A DNA stretch of 64,000 nucleotides from Brucella pseudogrignonensis (GTDB lineage: Bacteria > Pseudomonadota > Alphaproteobacteria > Rhizobiales > Rhizobiaceae), in the NCBI RefSeq assembly GCF_002252525.1, contig NZ_NNRM01000039.1, forward strand, positions 62,001 to 126,000. Reading direction: 5' to 3'. The notes beneath the pieces were generated by a model. The model was not told the origin of the DNA, searched no databases, and saw nothing but the letters and a program-made list of their open reading frames with translations. Shown here one piece after another: positions 1-8,042 of this stretch (positions are counted from its first letter, which is position 1; each line of letters starts with the position of its first letter). Made by a program: the position numbers and the translations under genes.

Positions 1-1086
1 AGCGAATGTTTTCGCATTACCCGACACCCACTTGCGGATGGCCGCTGCTCCATCGATTGCATCAAAGCCGCATGCCTTGCGCAAAATCGCGGTGGCAAAG
101 CGCGGGTTCATCGCATCCATTTTTTCCAGAAGACGCCATGCCGGTGCTTCGCTGATCGCAAGATATGGATTGTCATCGGTCTTTTCGCGGCGAGATGCAG
201 AGAATGTAACACTTGTGACAAGGCGCATGGCAATCAGATCGAAGAGAAGATCAATTTCTTCGGCCTTGAGCGGATAACGCTCATGAAATCCTTCAGCCAG
301 GGCTGCAGCAGCGCCAATTGGATCTTGCGTATCAAGGGCCGCATAGGCGCAGGCTATTGCGACTTCTGAAATCAACACTGTATGAACAGCATCACCAAAA
401 TCGATCAGGCCGGCGATTTTTTCATGATTGTCGTTATCGACAAGAACATTCCAATCATTGGCATCATTATGGATAACCTGCGCACGCAAGCCTGCAAGCT
501 TGGGAGCGACCAAGTTTTCAAAGCGGGTTATGAAGCGCTCAAGCAATGCTTTCTTATCAGCATCGTCAATATAATGCAGACGGTCGCGCGCGCGGCCTGC
601 ATGGCGCAAATCCCAATCGAGATCACGCAATGCACCCACATGGATGAAGCCCTGCAGCGCCTGGTCGAGTTCGCCCAGCGAACGCCCCAGATTGCGCATC
701 AGTTCGAACGTTCTGTTGACTTCGGCCAGCGGGGTTCCCGGCAACCAGCCCACAAGACGTAGAGCATGTTTTTCGCCACTTTTGCCGGTTGTCGAGGCCA
801 GCACATTTCCTGAAACACTTGGCTTTAAATGAGGAACGGCGAGACGGGATTGCGCTGCAGAAAGATGATGAAGCAGCGCCGTCTGGAACTCGCTTTCCAG
901 CTTTGGTTCACTGGCATTGACGATTTTCAGTATCCAGTCAGCATCCGTGCCGGTTTTGAGACGAAAATTACAATCACGCTCGCTGTCGAGTTGAGAGGCC
1001 GTTGCATCAACGCCAAAAACGTCTTTTGCCAGTTGTTCTGCGTCAATCACTGAAAACTGAGGCGCGGGGTGAGAGAGATCAGTCAT
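1..1086 (-). CDS. Aminoglycoside/choline-kinase-like phosphotransferase domain, N-terminal part of a larger protein (runs off left edge)
   Basis: An open frame of 362 codons starts at ATG 1086 and is still open at base 1. The translation has an early ERDCNFRL segment, a kinase-like N-lobe, and the phosphotransferase catalytic loop VIHNDANDWNVLVD near residues 204-217 (HND with a downstream Asn), followed by an IDFGD metal-binding motif. This is the APH/choline kinase fold. In many Hyphomicrobiales a domain like this is the N-terminus of a protein of roughly 1000 residues that continues into a peptidase M23-like and a class III aminotransferase domain; that the rest exists here is inference, since it lies outside the window. 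The gene is divergent from the Lrp/AsnC regulator, which probably controls it. The substrate is unknown, perhaps an amino alcohol or hydroxylated amino acid. Confidence 0.8.
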   Translation of the reverse strand, partial: MTDLSHPAPQFSVIDAEQLAKDVFGVDATASQLDSERDCNFRLKTGTDADWILKIVNASEPKLESEFQTALLHHLSAAQSRLAVPHLKPSVSGNVLASTTGKSGEKHALRLVGWLPGTPLAEVNRTFELMRNLGRSLGELDQALQGFIHVGALRDLDWDLRHAGRARDRLHYIDDADKKALLERFITRFENLVAPKLAGLRAQVIHNDANDWNVLVDNDNHEKIAGLIDFGDAVHTVLISEVAIACAYAALDTQDPIGAAAALAEGFHERYPLKAEEIDLLFDLIAMRLVTSVTFSASRREKTDDNPYLAISEAPAWRLLEKMDAMNPRFATAILRKACGFDAIDGAAAIRKWVSGNAKTFA

Positions 1087-1159
1087 AGCCAATATTTTTC
1101 CAGGTTACATTTCTTGTCCGCAGCTTGGCATGCAAAGGATTTTCGGGCATCAAGTATCC

Positions 1160-1206
1160 TGTCGGGATAACCGGCACATTGTCGGAATGAACCGGCATAT
1201 GTCCGG
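1160..1206. promoter_or_regulatory. Two tandem inverted-repeat operator candidates between divergent genes
   Basis: TGTCGG-N5-CCGGCA (1160-1176) is followed by TGTCGG-N6-CCGGCA (1180-1197) and a further TGTCCGG at 1200. The copies are about one repeat per two helical turns, in the 120-bp gap between the phosphotransferase and the Lrp/AsnC gene. They are plausible binding sites for that regulator, which typically binds several phased sites. Confidence 0.5.
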
Positions 1207-1664
1207 TGACGAACAGGATGATGATGCGTGAACTTGATGCGAAAGATCGTGAAATACTGGCAATCCTGTCAAAGGAAGCGCGTATCGCGCTGAAAACGCT
1301 GGCTGGGCGTATTGGATTGTCGCGAAGTGCCACGAGCGAACGCGTCACCAATCTCGAGCGAAGCGGCGTCATCAGAGGATACCGGGCGGATATCGGTGAG
1401 ATCGATGCAAATGTCATTCGAGCGGCATTGTTGATCAACCTGCGCCGAACGCCAGCCCATGAATTGCTCGATATCCTGGCCCGTCATCCAGAGGTGCGAC
1501 GCGTTTCGTCAGTGAGCGGTCAGCTTGACCTTATCGTTGAACTTGAAACCGGCTCGATTGACGGTCTTAATCGGGTGCGCGATCTGATTGCAGGCCACGC
1601 TATCGTTGAGGACCTCACAACAGCGATCGTTTTACGCCGTGATATTGATCGTGAGCTCAGTTAG
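1206..1664 (+). CDS. Lrp/AsnC family transcriptional regulator
   Basis: The protein has 152 residues, the usual Lrp/AsnC length. The N-terminal winged helix-turn-helix (LDAKDREILAIL, then IGLSRSATSERVTNLE) is followed by a ligand-binding RAM/AsnC domain (VRRVSSVSGQLDLIVELE). The open frame begins with GTG 1206; three in-frame ATG codons at 1218, 1221 and 1224 are alternative starts and the choice is uncertain. It is divergent from the phosphotransferase gene at the left edge, with phased inverted repeats between them, so local autoregulation and control of that gene is the likely role. The effector, expected to be an amino acid, cannot be read from sequence. Confidence 0.88.
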   Translation: MTNRMMMRELDAKDREILAILSKEARIALKTLAGRIGLSRSATSERVTNLERSGVIRGYRADIGEIDANVIRAALLINLRRTPAHELLDILARHPEVRRVSSVSGQLDLIVELETGSIDGLNRVRDLIAGHAIVEDLTTAIVLRRDIDRELS

Positions 1665-1698
1665 CTTCCAAATCTAACGCCGGACGTGGCCAAATCCC

Positions 1699-1726
1699 TT
1701 GAATGCCACCGAAAATGACGTTATAT
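1699..1726 (+). promoter_or_regulatory. Promoter candidate for the RES-Xre operon
   Basis: TTGAAT (1699-1704) and TTATAT (1721-1726) are separated by 16 bp, 40 bp ahead of the preferred antitoxin start at 1766. This supports the shorter start over the one at 1703, which would lie inside the promoter. Confidence 0.45.
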
Positions 1727-1765
1727 TGCGTCAAAATAAATGGCTTTGTTTCAAGGGGTCTGTAT

Positions 1766-2116
1766 ATGGGACTCGCACAATATTCAGATAATGGTCTGTT
1801 TGCACCGCGCAAAATCGCAGATACGCTGCGTACGACAAGTGATGAAGTCGCACGCTCCGCAGGTTTGGGTCGCGATGCTGTGCAACGCAAAGACCGCGTG
1901 CAATCCGACAAAACACAAAAACGACTGCGGGAAATGGTAGAAATCCTGAACAAGGTCGAACCACGTTTCGGTTCGGCACTCATGGCTTATGCCTGGTATC
2001 GTTCCGAACCATTGGCCGGTTTTTCTGGCCAAACGGCTATGCAATTGGTTCTCACCGGAAGAGCAAGTGAGGTTCTCGACTATATCGATGCCGTTGATGC
2101 CGGAGTTCATGCCTAA
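1766..2116 (+). CDS. Xre/MbcA/ParS-type antitoxin of a RES-Xre toxin-antitoxin system
   Basis: From ATG 1766 (AAGGGG seven bases upstream) the protein has 116 residues; the frame is open further up to 1703. The N-terminal half is helical with an Xre-like DNA-binding region (DEVARSAGLGRDAVQRKDR), and the C-terminal half contains the antitoxin/toxin-binding domain with SEPLAGFSGQTAMQLVLTG and LDYIDAVDAG, the signature of the DUF2384/MbcA-ParS-Xre antitoxin family. It lies two bases ahead of the RES gene. By analogy with characterised pairs it neutralises the toxin by direct binding and represses the operon. The identification is strong because both halves of the pair are present in the canonical order. 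Confidence 0.88.
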   Translation: MGLAQYSDNGLFAPRKIADTLRTTSDEVARSAGLGRDAVQRKDRVQSDKTQKRLREMVEILNKVEPRFGSALMAYAWYRSEPLAGFSGQTAMQLVLTGRASEVLDYIDAVDAGVHA

Positions 2117-2118
2117 CC

Positions 2119-2622
2119 GTGTCGCTTGTTTATCGTGACAAACTCTATCGGGCATTAAATCCAGTTTATGCGCGCGACCCCCTTTCTGGGCGCGGCGCCG
2201 CGCTTTTTGGAGGCCGTTTCAACCCAAAAGGCATTCCGGCGCTTTATTCCTCTGTCAGTATAATGACCGCGCTTCGTGAAGCTAACCAGGTTGGCAGCCT
2301 GCAACCCACAACACTCGTCGCCTATGAGGCAGATATCGATACTTTATTCGATTGCCGCGATGAATCTGCATTAAAGAAGATGGGACTGGATGCGTTATTG
2401 CTCAGCAACCATGGCTGGCGCGATCAAATGCGTTTGAAGGGAGAGGCAACATCGCAAATTTTTGCGCGGCGCCTCATCGCTGCAGGCTATAACGGCTTGT
2501 TGGTGCGGAGCTTTGCTAACGGCGCAGGCCTGGATGATCTCAATGTCGTGTTGTGGCGGTGGGGCTCATCAGCGCCTTCCCGCCTTGTCCTGATCGATGA
2601 TGAGAACAGGCTGTCCCGATAA
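2119..2622 (+). CDS. RES domain toxin (NAD+-degrading family)
   Basis: The 167-residue protein starts with GTG 2119, two bases after the antitoxin stop. It has the RES family hallmarks: LYRALNPVYARDPLSGRGA near the start, GGRFNPKG, the Glu in TALREANQ, and the late Ser-containing segment before LNVVLWRW. Characterised RES toxins deplete or phosphorolyse NAD+ and are kept silent by their Xre partner. The protein appears complete, with no frameshift and the family's normal length, so the system is probably functional. The compact operon with no independent ribosome site for the toxin suggests translational coupling. Confidence 0.9.
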   Translation: MSLVYRDKLYRALNPVYARDPLSGRGAALFGGRFNPKGIPALYSSVSIMTALREANQVGSLQPTTLVAYEADIDTLFDCRDESALKKMGLDALLLSNHGWRDQMRLKGEATSQIFARRLIAAGYNGLLVRSFANGAGLDDLNVVLWRWGSSAPSRLVLIDDENRLSR

Positions 2623-2657
2623 AGTTTGCCGTTTCAATACCACGCTGCTCGTTTAAG

Positions 2658-4103
2658 CTACGGCTCGATTGCAAGCACGCTTCCAGGATTCATTTGCCGA
2701 TCAGGATCAATAAGATCGCGAAGAGATTGCATCAAAGTCATCCGAACAGGGTCCGAGCGGGTCGCGAGTTCTTTGACGAGTTTTCGACCAATCCCGTGTT
2801 CTGCCGAAAACGTACCATTCAGTTCATCGACGACATCATGGACGCGCTTCATAATCTCTGTGGTGACCGCAGTGTGATCCTCAATGCAGGACCACTGCTG
2901 ATGGGTGAAGTGCGCAATGAAATGAATGTTTCCATCCCCGATATGCGAAACAATGAGAATCTCTGCCTGGGGATAGATTTCATGCACCGCTGCACTCGCC
3001 CGCTTGATCAGATCAGGAACAAGCGTCGTTCGAACCGCGATATCATGCGAGAGACTATGGCCATGCAGCTTGTTGGCTTCCGAAACGGAATGTCTTAAAT
3101 GCCAGATGTCTTCAGCCTGGGCCTGGCTCTGTGCGATGAAGGCATCGACAACCAGTCCAGCTTCGAACTGCTCGGATAGCCACTCTTCGAGTGCTTGATG
3201 CAACTGGGCTGTTGTGTCTGCACTGCCGAGCTCCACCAGCAATGACCATTCCGGGCGGCTGTCCAGCGGATGTCTTGCACGAGGGATATGCTGAAGAACC
3301 AGATCAACCTGATTGCCTGACAAAAGCTCTGCCGCCTGCACCGCCGTATCAAAGCGATCCTGCAGCCCCATCAACAGGGTCACAGCAGCGTCAAGATCGG
3401 GAAGCGCGATCCAGGCATGACCCGCAGAACGCAACATTGGCTGCAAACGCAACGCCGTCGCGGTGATAATACCCAGAGTCCCTTCGGCACCAATGAACAG
3501 GTTTTTCAGATCATAGCCCGTGTTGTTTTTGCGAAGCGCCTGCAAATCACTCAAAATGCGACCATCCGGTAACACGACTTCAATGCCGCAAATAAGATCA
3601 CGAATTGGGCCATAGCGAAGCGCGCTGGTCCCCCCTGCGTTGGTGGAGGCAAGGCCGCCCAATTGAGCGCTCCCCTCACTGCCAAGATGCAATGGAATGC
3701 GGCGGTCTAAGGCTGCAACGGCATCATGAGCCGCAGTCAGTGTCAAACCGGCATCGGCGACAATGACATTTGACGCTTTGTCGATCTCGCGGATCGCATC
3801 CAAGCGACGCAAAGCCATGACAATTGTGCGCTCTGACCCCGATGGCACCGCGCCCTGACACAACCCGGTATTTCCCCCCTGCGGAACAATCTTGCAGGCG
3901 TGTTTAGCAGAGAGCTTCATCAGGGCTGAGACCTCAGCGGTCGTTGCAGGCAAGACAACTGCCAGTGCTTCGCCCTTTTCATAGCCGCGCCAGTCCGTCA
4001 GATAAGGTTCCTTGTCATGGGCTTCTGTCAGCACATATTGGCTTCCAATCGCCTGGCGAAGGTCGTGCAGGAAAACATCGTTGCAGCTTGGCTTGGACAG
4101 CAT
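2658..4103 (-). CDS. FAD-binding 2-hydroxyacid dehydrogenase (GlcD / D-2-hydroxyglutarate dehydrogenase-like)
   Basis: The frame is open from 4139, but ATG 4103 has the better ribosome site (AGGTAAG), giving 481 residues. The PCMH-type FAD-binding domain is seen in QGGNTGLCQGAVP, LGSEGSAQLGGLASTNAGG and FIGAEGTLGIIT; the C-terminal FAD-oxidase cap domain contains SHIGDGNIHF and EHGIGRK. These proteins oxidise D-2-hydroxyacids such as lactate, glycolate or 2-hydroxyglutarate to 2-oxoacids, passing electrons to the respiratory chain or a flavoprotein. It is the last gene of a minus-strand run with an FMN hydroxyacid oxidase, a DapA-family lyase and an ABC importer, which suggests handling of both enantiomers of a 2-hydroxyacid. 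The exact substrate is unknown. Confidence 0.85.
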   Translation of the reverse strand: MLSKPSCNDVFLHDLRQAIGSQYVLTEAHDKEPYLTDWRGYEKGEALAVVLPATTAEVSALMKLSAKHACKIVPQGGNTGLCQGAVPSGSERTIVMALRRLDAIREIDKASNVIVADAGLTLTAAHDAVAALDRRIPLHLGSEGSAQLGGLASTNAGGTSALRYGPIRDLICGIEVVLPDGRILSDLQALRKNNTGYDLKNLFIGAEGTLGIITATALRLQPMLRSAGHAWIALPDLDAAVTLLMGLQDRFDTAVQAAELLSGNQVDLVLQHIPRARHPLDSRPEWSLLVELGSADTTAQLHQALEEWLSEQFEAGLVVDAFIAQSQAQAEDIWHLRHSVSEANKLHGHSLSHDIAVRTTLVPDLIKRASAAVHEIYPQAEILIVSHIGDGNIHFIAHFTHQQWSCIEDHTAVTTEIMKRVHDVVDELNGTFSAEHGIGRKLVKELATRSDPVRMTLMQSLRDLIDPDRQMNPGSVLAIEP

Positions 4104-4229
4104 TTTCTTACCTGTGAATTCTAAAGAAAATTGGGGCATTTCCGATGAGAACGCGTTTTGATCTGTTTGGATCAGATCGGCGCTCTCACTCTCTTTTTGC
4201 CTATGTATCTTTGTCTGATCGAAGGGAGA

Positions 4230-5408
4230 TCAGACTTCTCTCAATGCGCTCTCAATGATCCACTCGGCCTGACCAAGTGCCGAGATATCCTCAGCACCTG
4301 AAAACGCCAGGAACAAGCGAAGTTCATCCCTGAATTGCTCGATTATCTCCACCACACCCTGAACGCCACTTGCCGCCAATCCATAAAGCGGCCCACGCCC
4401 CAGGAAGACACCGTCAGCGCCCGCAGCCAAAAGTTTCGCTGCGTCCGAACCACGCCTCACACCGCTATCAGCAAAAAGCGTCTTGTCGGGGCCGACCGCC
4501 TCTCGTATCCGTGGCAACACATCCAGCGGTCGAACGGCACTGTCAAGATTGCGACCGCCATGCGTCGATACCACCACGCCATCGCAGCCTGAATTGAAAA
4601 TCTCGACTGCATCGGCGGCACAAAGTACCCCCTTGATGAGCAGTTTGTGCGGCCAGCGCTGACGTAGTTCCTTGAGAAAGTCCTGATCAAGAACCGTGTC
4701 GAGTGCAAAGCGTGGATTGCGAATGGAACTGGTGACAGCCTTGGCAACATCGCCAGGATAATGCGCATAGGACGGAAATCCGTTACGCATCACATAGCTT
4801 CCCATGACACCCAATGTCCAACGCGGATGCAGCATAAGGTCCAGGGCAAGCGTTATCGAGGGCTCTAGTGGAACGCCAAATCCATTGCGGCGGTTATGAA
4901 TTTTTTTCGGCGAGGCGGGCGTATCAACAGTCAGAACCAATGTTTCAACACCACAGGCTCTGGCGCGTTCCAGGAGTTTCCATGTTTCAGAACGGTCGCG
5001 CCAAACATAAAGCTGAAACCACAATTCACTGTCAGGAGCGTTTGCCGAGATCTGTTCGATACTTGTTGATGATTGCGTTGCCACGACAAAGGGTAGGCCT
5101 GCCTGCTGCGCCGCACGCGCCATCAACACTTCTCCATCATGGCGCACCATTCCAGCGAGTGCAGTTGGCGCAATCACAAAAGGACATTTGTGCGTAGCAC
5201 CCAGATATTGCACCGAAACATCCGGCGCTGAGACCGAGCGCAAGACACGGGGCACGATCCGGCGGGTGGCAAAGCCATGATGCAGCGCTTGCAATGCCGT
5301 TTCCGCCTCCGTTCCGCGATCGATATAATCAAACAGAGCGAGGGGAAGAAAGCGTTTCGCCTGTTCCCGCGCCTCTGCATAATCTAGAAATTGCGCCCCG
5401 CCTGCCAT
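4230..5408 (-). CDS. FMN-dependent alpha-hydroxy acid oxidase/dehydrogenase (LldD/MdlB family)
   Basis: At 392 residues it is the usual length for the glycolate oxidase/L-lactate dehydrogenase family. Visible motifs are FDYIDRG near residue 26, QLYVWRDR, LTVDTP, the Lys of LIKGVL, the catalytic segment THGGRNLD with His283, and the phosphate-binding DSGVRRGSD and FLGRGPLYG. The family oxidises L-2-hydroxyacids (lactate, mandelate, glycolate) to 2-oxoacids. The start ATG follows the DapA-family stop by three bases, so the two genes are cotranscribed. No long membrane-anchoring loop is obvious, so soluble versus membrane-bound form is unclear. Substrate cannot be assigned beyond a 2-hydroxyacid. 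Confidence 0.87.
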   Translation of the reverse strand: MAGGAQFLDYAEAREQAKRFLPLALFDYIDRGTEAETALQALHHGFATRRIVPRVLRSVSAPDVSVQYLGATHKCPFVIAPTALAGMVRHDGEVLMARAAQQAGLPFVVATQSSTSIEQISANAPDSELWFQLYVWRDRSETWKLLERARACGVETLVLTVDTPASPKKIHNRRNGFGVPLEPSITLALDLMLHPRWTLGVMGSYVMRNGFPSYAHYPGDVAKAVTSSIRNPRFALDTVLDQDFLKELRQRWPHKLLIKGVLCAADAVEIFNSGCDGVVVSTHGGRNLDSAVRPLDVLPRIREAVGPDKTLFADSGVRRGSDAAKLLAAGADGVFLGRGPLYGLAASGVQGVVEIIEQFRDELRLFLAFSGAEDISALGQAEWIIESALREV

Positions 5409-5411
5409 GGT

Positions 5412-6308
5412 TTAAGCGATCCCCTGGACCCGCAAACCCTCAATGGCCTCATTGATGAGTTGCTGTGTCGCCGTGCTCGGGGCTTTCAACGGCAATGACA
5501 CCGGCCCAACCGGCAGTCCCAGATGCGCCATCATGGTTTTGAGCGGGCCCGGATTGACCTCATTGAACAGTGCAGCAAAGCTCGGCAGAAGCTTTTGATG
5601 CAGTGCGATCCCCTCAGCAAGCCTGCCTGAGGCAAGTGTATCGTGGATCTGGGTCCAATAGGCCGGCAACATCGGTGCGCTGGCCAGAATACCACCCGTT
5701 GCCCCATGCATGATATGGATCGCGTACATCATGTCGTCGCCAGACAAAAGCGCAATACGACCGCCGATTGCCGCCGAAAGACGTTGGAAGTAATAGGCAT
5801 CCGTATTGCAGATCTTGGCACCGATAATGGTGCCGTCCTCACCTAAGGTCTTTAGCGTATCGACTGCCGTGACAAAGCTGGTGCGCGCCGGAACGTCATA
5901 ATAGACAAGCGGCAAATCGACCGTGCTGCGGTAGGTGCGGAAATAATCAATCACACCTTGCTGGCTCGGTATCACATAAAAAGGCGTCACCAGAAGCAAG
6001 GCGTCGGCACCGACCTCCTTAAAAGCTTGTCCATGTTCAACTGCCTCTGCCCAGCCTGGAGAAACAACGCCGGCAACCACCGGAACGCGGCCGTTGACGA
6101 TCCGCACTGTTTCGCGAACCATCGCGACACGCGTCTGCATTGAAAGCGCGGTAAACTCTCCGGTACCACCGACCGGTGCCAGGCCCTTTGCGCCACCGGC
6201 AAGATTGGCCTCGATAAGGGTTTTAAGCGCTGCAACATCAAGCGCACCGTCTGCGGTCAATGGTGTCGGAATGGCGGGAAACATGCCCACGAGATCAAAA
6301 TGCTTCAT
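5412..6308 (-). CDS. DapA/NanA-family Schiff-base lyase or synthase
   Basis: The protein has 298 residues, the standard class I (beta/alpha)8 dihydrodipicolinate synthase family length. It shows the substrate-carboxylate loop GGTGEF near residues 47-52, the catalytic tyrosine in VYYDVPART (Tyr137) and the Schiff-base lysine in IIGAKICNTD (Lys165). The family includes dihydrodipicolinate synthase, N-acetylneuraminate lyase, 2-keto-3-deoxy acid aldolases and hydroxyproline-pathway deaminases, all using or making pyruvate-like keto acids. Setting in a catabolic operon with an importer and two hydroxyacid oxidoreductases argues against lysine biosynthesis. It may generate or cleave a 2-oxoacid linked to the neighbouring hydroxyacid oxidation steps; that is inference. 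Confidence 0.88.
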   Translation of the reverse strand: MKHFDLVGMFPAIPTPLTADGALDVAALKTLIEANLAGGAKGLAPVGGTGEFTALSMQTRVAMVRETVRIVNGRVPVVAGVVSPGWAEAVEHGQAFKEVGADALLLVTPFYVIPSQQGVIDYFRTYRSTVDLPLVYYDVPARTSFVTAVDTLKTLGEDGTIIGAKICNTDAYYFQRLSAAIGGRIALLSGDDMMYAIHIMHGATGGILASAPMLPAYWTQIHDTLASGRLAEGIALHQKLLPSFAALFNEVNPGPLKTMMAHLGLPVGPVSLPLKAPSTATQQLINEAIEGLRVQGIA

Positions 6309-6337
6309 TGTCGATGATCCACCGTCTGGTCAGATGA

Positions 6338-7081
6338 TTAATGCTCAACCTTGGAAAGGAAACTCTTGAGACGTTCGGTTTCGGGGTGCTTGAGGACACG
6401 GTCAGGTGCCCCGGTTTCCACAACATGCCCGGCCTCCATGAAAATGACCTTGGATGCGACATTGCGGGCAAAGCTCATCTCATGGGTCACCACAATCATC
6501 GTGGTTCCCTCCGCAGCCAGCCCCTGCATCACGTCGAGAACCTCGCCGACCAGTTCCGGATCGAGCGCTGATGTCGGCTCGTCAAAAAGCATCACCTCCG
6601 GCTCCAGTGCCAGAGCACGAGCGATCGCCACACGCTGCGCCTGACCACCCGAAATCTGGCGCGGATAAAGATCAACCTTGTCTGACAATCCCACCCGCTT
6701 GAGCAGTTTGAGTGCCAGGTCGCGCGCCTCGTCCTTGCTCTTGAGTTTGTTGAGCAATGGGCCTGACATGACGTTCTGCAGCACCGTCATATGGGGAAAA
6801 AGATTGAAGCCTTGAAACACCATCCCCGTCTTCATACGGAAATGCGCTTTCACCCGCTCCGGATATTTGCTGTTTGGATTGAATTCAAGGCGGTTGCCGG
6901 CCACCTCGATCAGGCCCTCCGTCGGTTGTTCAAGCAGATCAAGACAACGAAGCAGGGTTGATTTCCCGCAGCCCGACGGGCCGATGAGCACTGCGACATC
7001 GCCGCGCTCCACGACAAGGTCGATACCGCGCAGCACCTCATGCGTGCCAAATGTCTTGCGCAGATTCTGAACTCTGATCAT
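6338..7081 (-). CDS. Polar amino acid-type ABC transporter, ATP-binding subunit (GlnQ/HisP-like)
   Basis: The frame opens at TTG 7096, but ATG 7081 has AAGGTGG just upstream, giving 247 residues. Walker [10 protein letters not shown], signature ISGGQAQRVAIARAL, Walker B VMLFDEPTSALDPE and the switch His (VTHEM) are all intact. The LLKRVGLSDK-YPRQ spacing is typical of the polar amino acid uptake family. It overlaps the permease frame and is cotranscribed with it. With the divergent binding protein at 8043 it forms one importer for an amino-acid-like compound or opine, feeding the downstream lyase and hydroxyacid oxidoreductases. Confidence 0.92.
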   Translation of the reverse strand: MIRVQNLRKTFGTHEVLRGIDLVVERGDVAVLIGPSGCGKSTLLRCLDLLEQPTEGLIEVAGNRLEFNPNSKYPERVKAHFRMKTGMVFQGFNLFPHMTVLQNVMSGPLLNKLKSKDEARDLALKLLKRVGLSDKVDLYPRQISGGQAQRVAIARALALEPEVMLFDEPTSALDPELVGEVLDVMQGLAAEGTTMIVVTHEMSFARNVASKVIFMEAGHVVETGAPDRVLKHPETERLKSFLSKVEH

Positions 7082-7092
7082 CGCAGCCACCT

Positions 7093-7740
7093 TCAATGTT
7101 TGATTTCGAAACGGTTCGCAATCAGCGTCACAGGTGTGAGGATCGCCAGATAGAGCAGCGCCGCAAAGGTGTAGACTTCAAGCGGGCGGTAGGTTTCCAT
7201 CGTCAGGCTGCCAGCCGCATACATAAGGTCGGGAACAGCAACGACCGAAAGAAGCGATGTGTTTTTCAGCTGCAAAATGGTCTGACTGACAATCGGGGGG
7301 ATCATGCGTCGTGTTGCTTGCGGCAAAATGATATGACGCATTTTGGTAAAGTACGAGAACCCCAAGACAGTCGAAGCTTCCCACTGGCCCCGGTCGATGG
7401 AAATGACACCGGCTCGAAATATCTCCGCCGAAAATGCCGCCATATACAAGGTCAAGCCGAGCCCTGCCGCAAACCAGTCCGGCAAAGTATAGCCGGTCAG
7501 CATCGGCAGCGCGTAAAAGAACCAGACAATCTGCACCAAGAGCGGCGTGCAACGAAACAAATGGATATAGGCGTTGATGAGCAAGGTCAGCACCGGAATC
7601 CGCGCCACCAGAGCGAGCCCCAGAAACACGCCGATCAACAGACCAGCCAAGGAGGTGACGGCTGCATAGGCGACCGTCACACCGATCGCATTGAGCCACA
7701 ATTGTCCGTCCTGAATAACGGACCAGTCAAATTGATACAT
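7093..7740 (-). CDS. Polar amino acid-type ABC transporter permease
   Basis: ATG 7740 with GGGAG nine bases upstream gives 215 residues; the longer frame to 7902 adds a basic segment unlike the family. Five or so hydrophobic segments are visible, and the conserved EAA loop is EIFRAGVISIDRGQWEASTVLGFS, typical of HisM/GlnP permeases. Only one permease gene is present, so the channel is presumably a homodimer. It heads the minus-strand operon permease, ATPase, DapA-family, FMN oxidase, FAD dehydrogenase. An AT-rich divergent promoter region with CGATTA half-sites separates it from its binding-protein gene. Confidence 0.9.
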   Translation of the reverse strand: MYQFDWSVIQDGQLWLNAIGVTVAYAAVTSLAGLLIGVFLGLALVARIPVLTLLINAYIHLFRCTPLLVQIVWFFYALPMLTGYTLPDWFAAGLGLTLYMAAFSAEIFRAGVISIDRGQWEASTVLGFSYFTKMRHIILPQATRRMIPPIVSQTILQLKNTSLLSVVAVPDLMYAAGSLTMETYRPLEVYTFAALLYLAILTPVTLIANRFEIKH

Positions 7741-8042
7741 CCGAATGCACTCCCATTTTTGCGGCGGCACCCTATCCGGATCAGGCAGCCTCTTTCTGGC
7801 AGCTAGCTTGATTCGAGATAACCACCAAGGTTTTTTACACAAAAATACCTTTTTAATCGTTCTGCGATTACATTTAATCGCTGTGAAATTTTTTTTTATC
7901 AATATTTGCTTTTTCTTGCTGTTTTAGCGAGAAGAAGCGCTGCGAAATGATTTTTCCCTTGTCGCGGAACACGCAATGACCACAAGGTGGATCTGGTCTT
8001 ATCAAGTCCTCCACAGAAGGGCAGTTGAAGGGAATGAATACA
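7741..8042. promoter_or_regulatory. AT-rich divergent promoter region with inverted CGATTA/TAATCG repeat
   Basis: The gap holds GCGATTACATTTAATCGC (7864-7881), a 7-bp inverted repeat with a 4-bp centre, preceded by a third half-site TTTAATCG at 7852-7859. It lies between the permease operon and the binding-protein gene. The local IclR protein is the natural candidate ligand, but that is inference. Confidence 0.45.
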
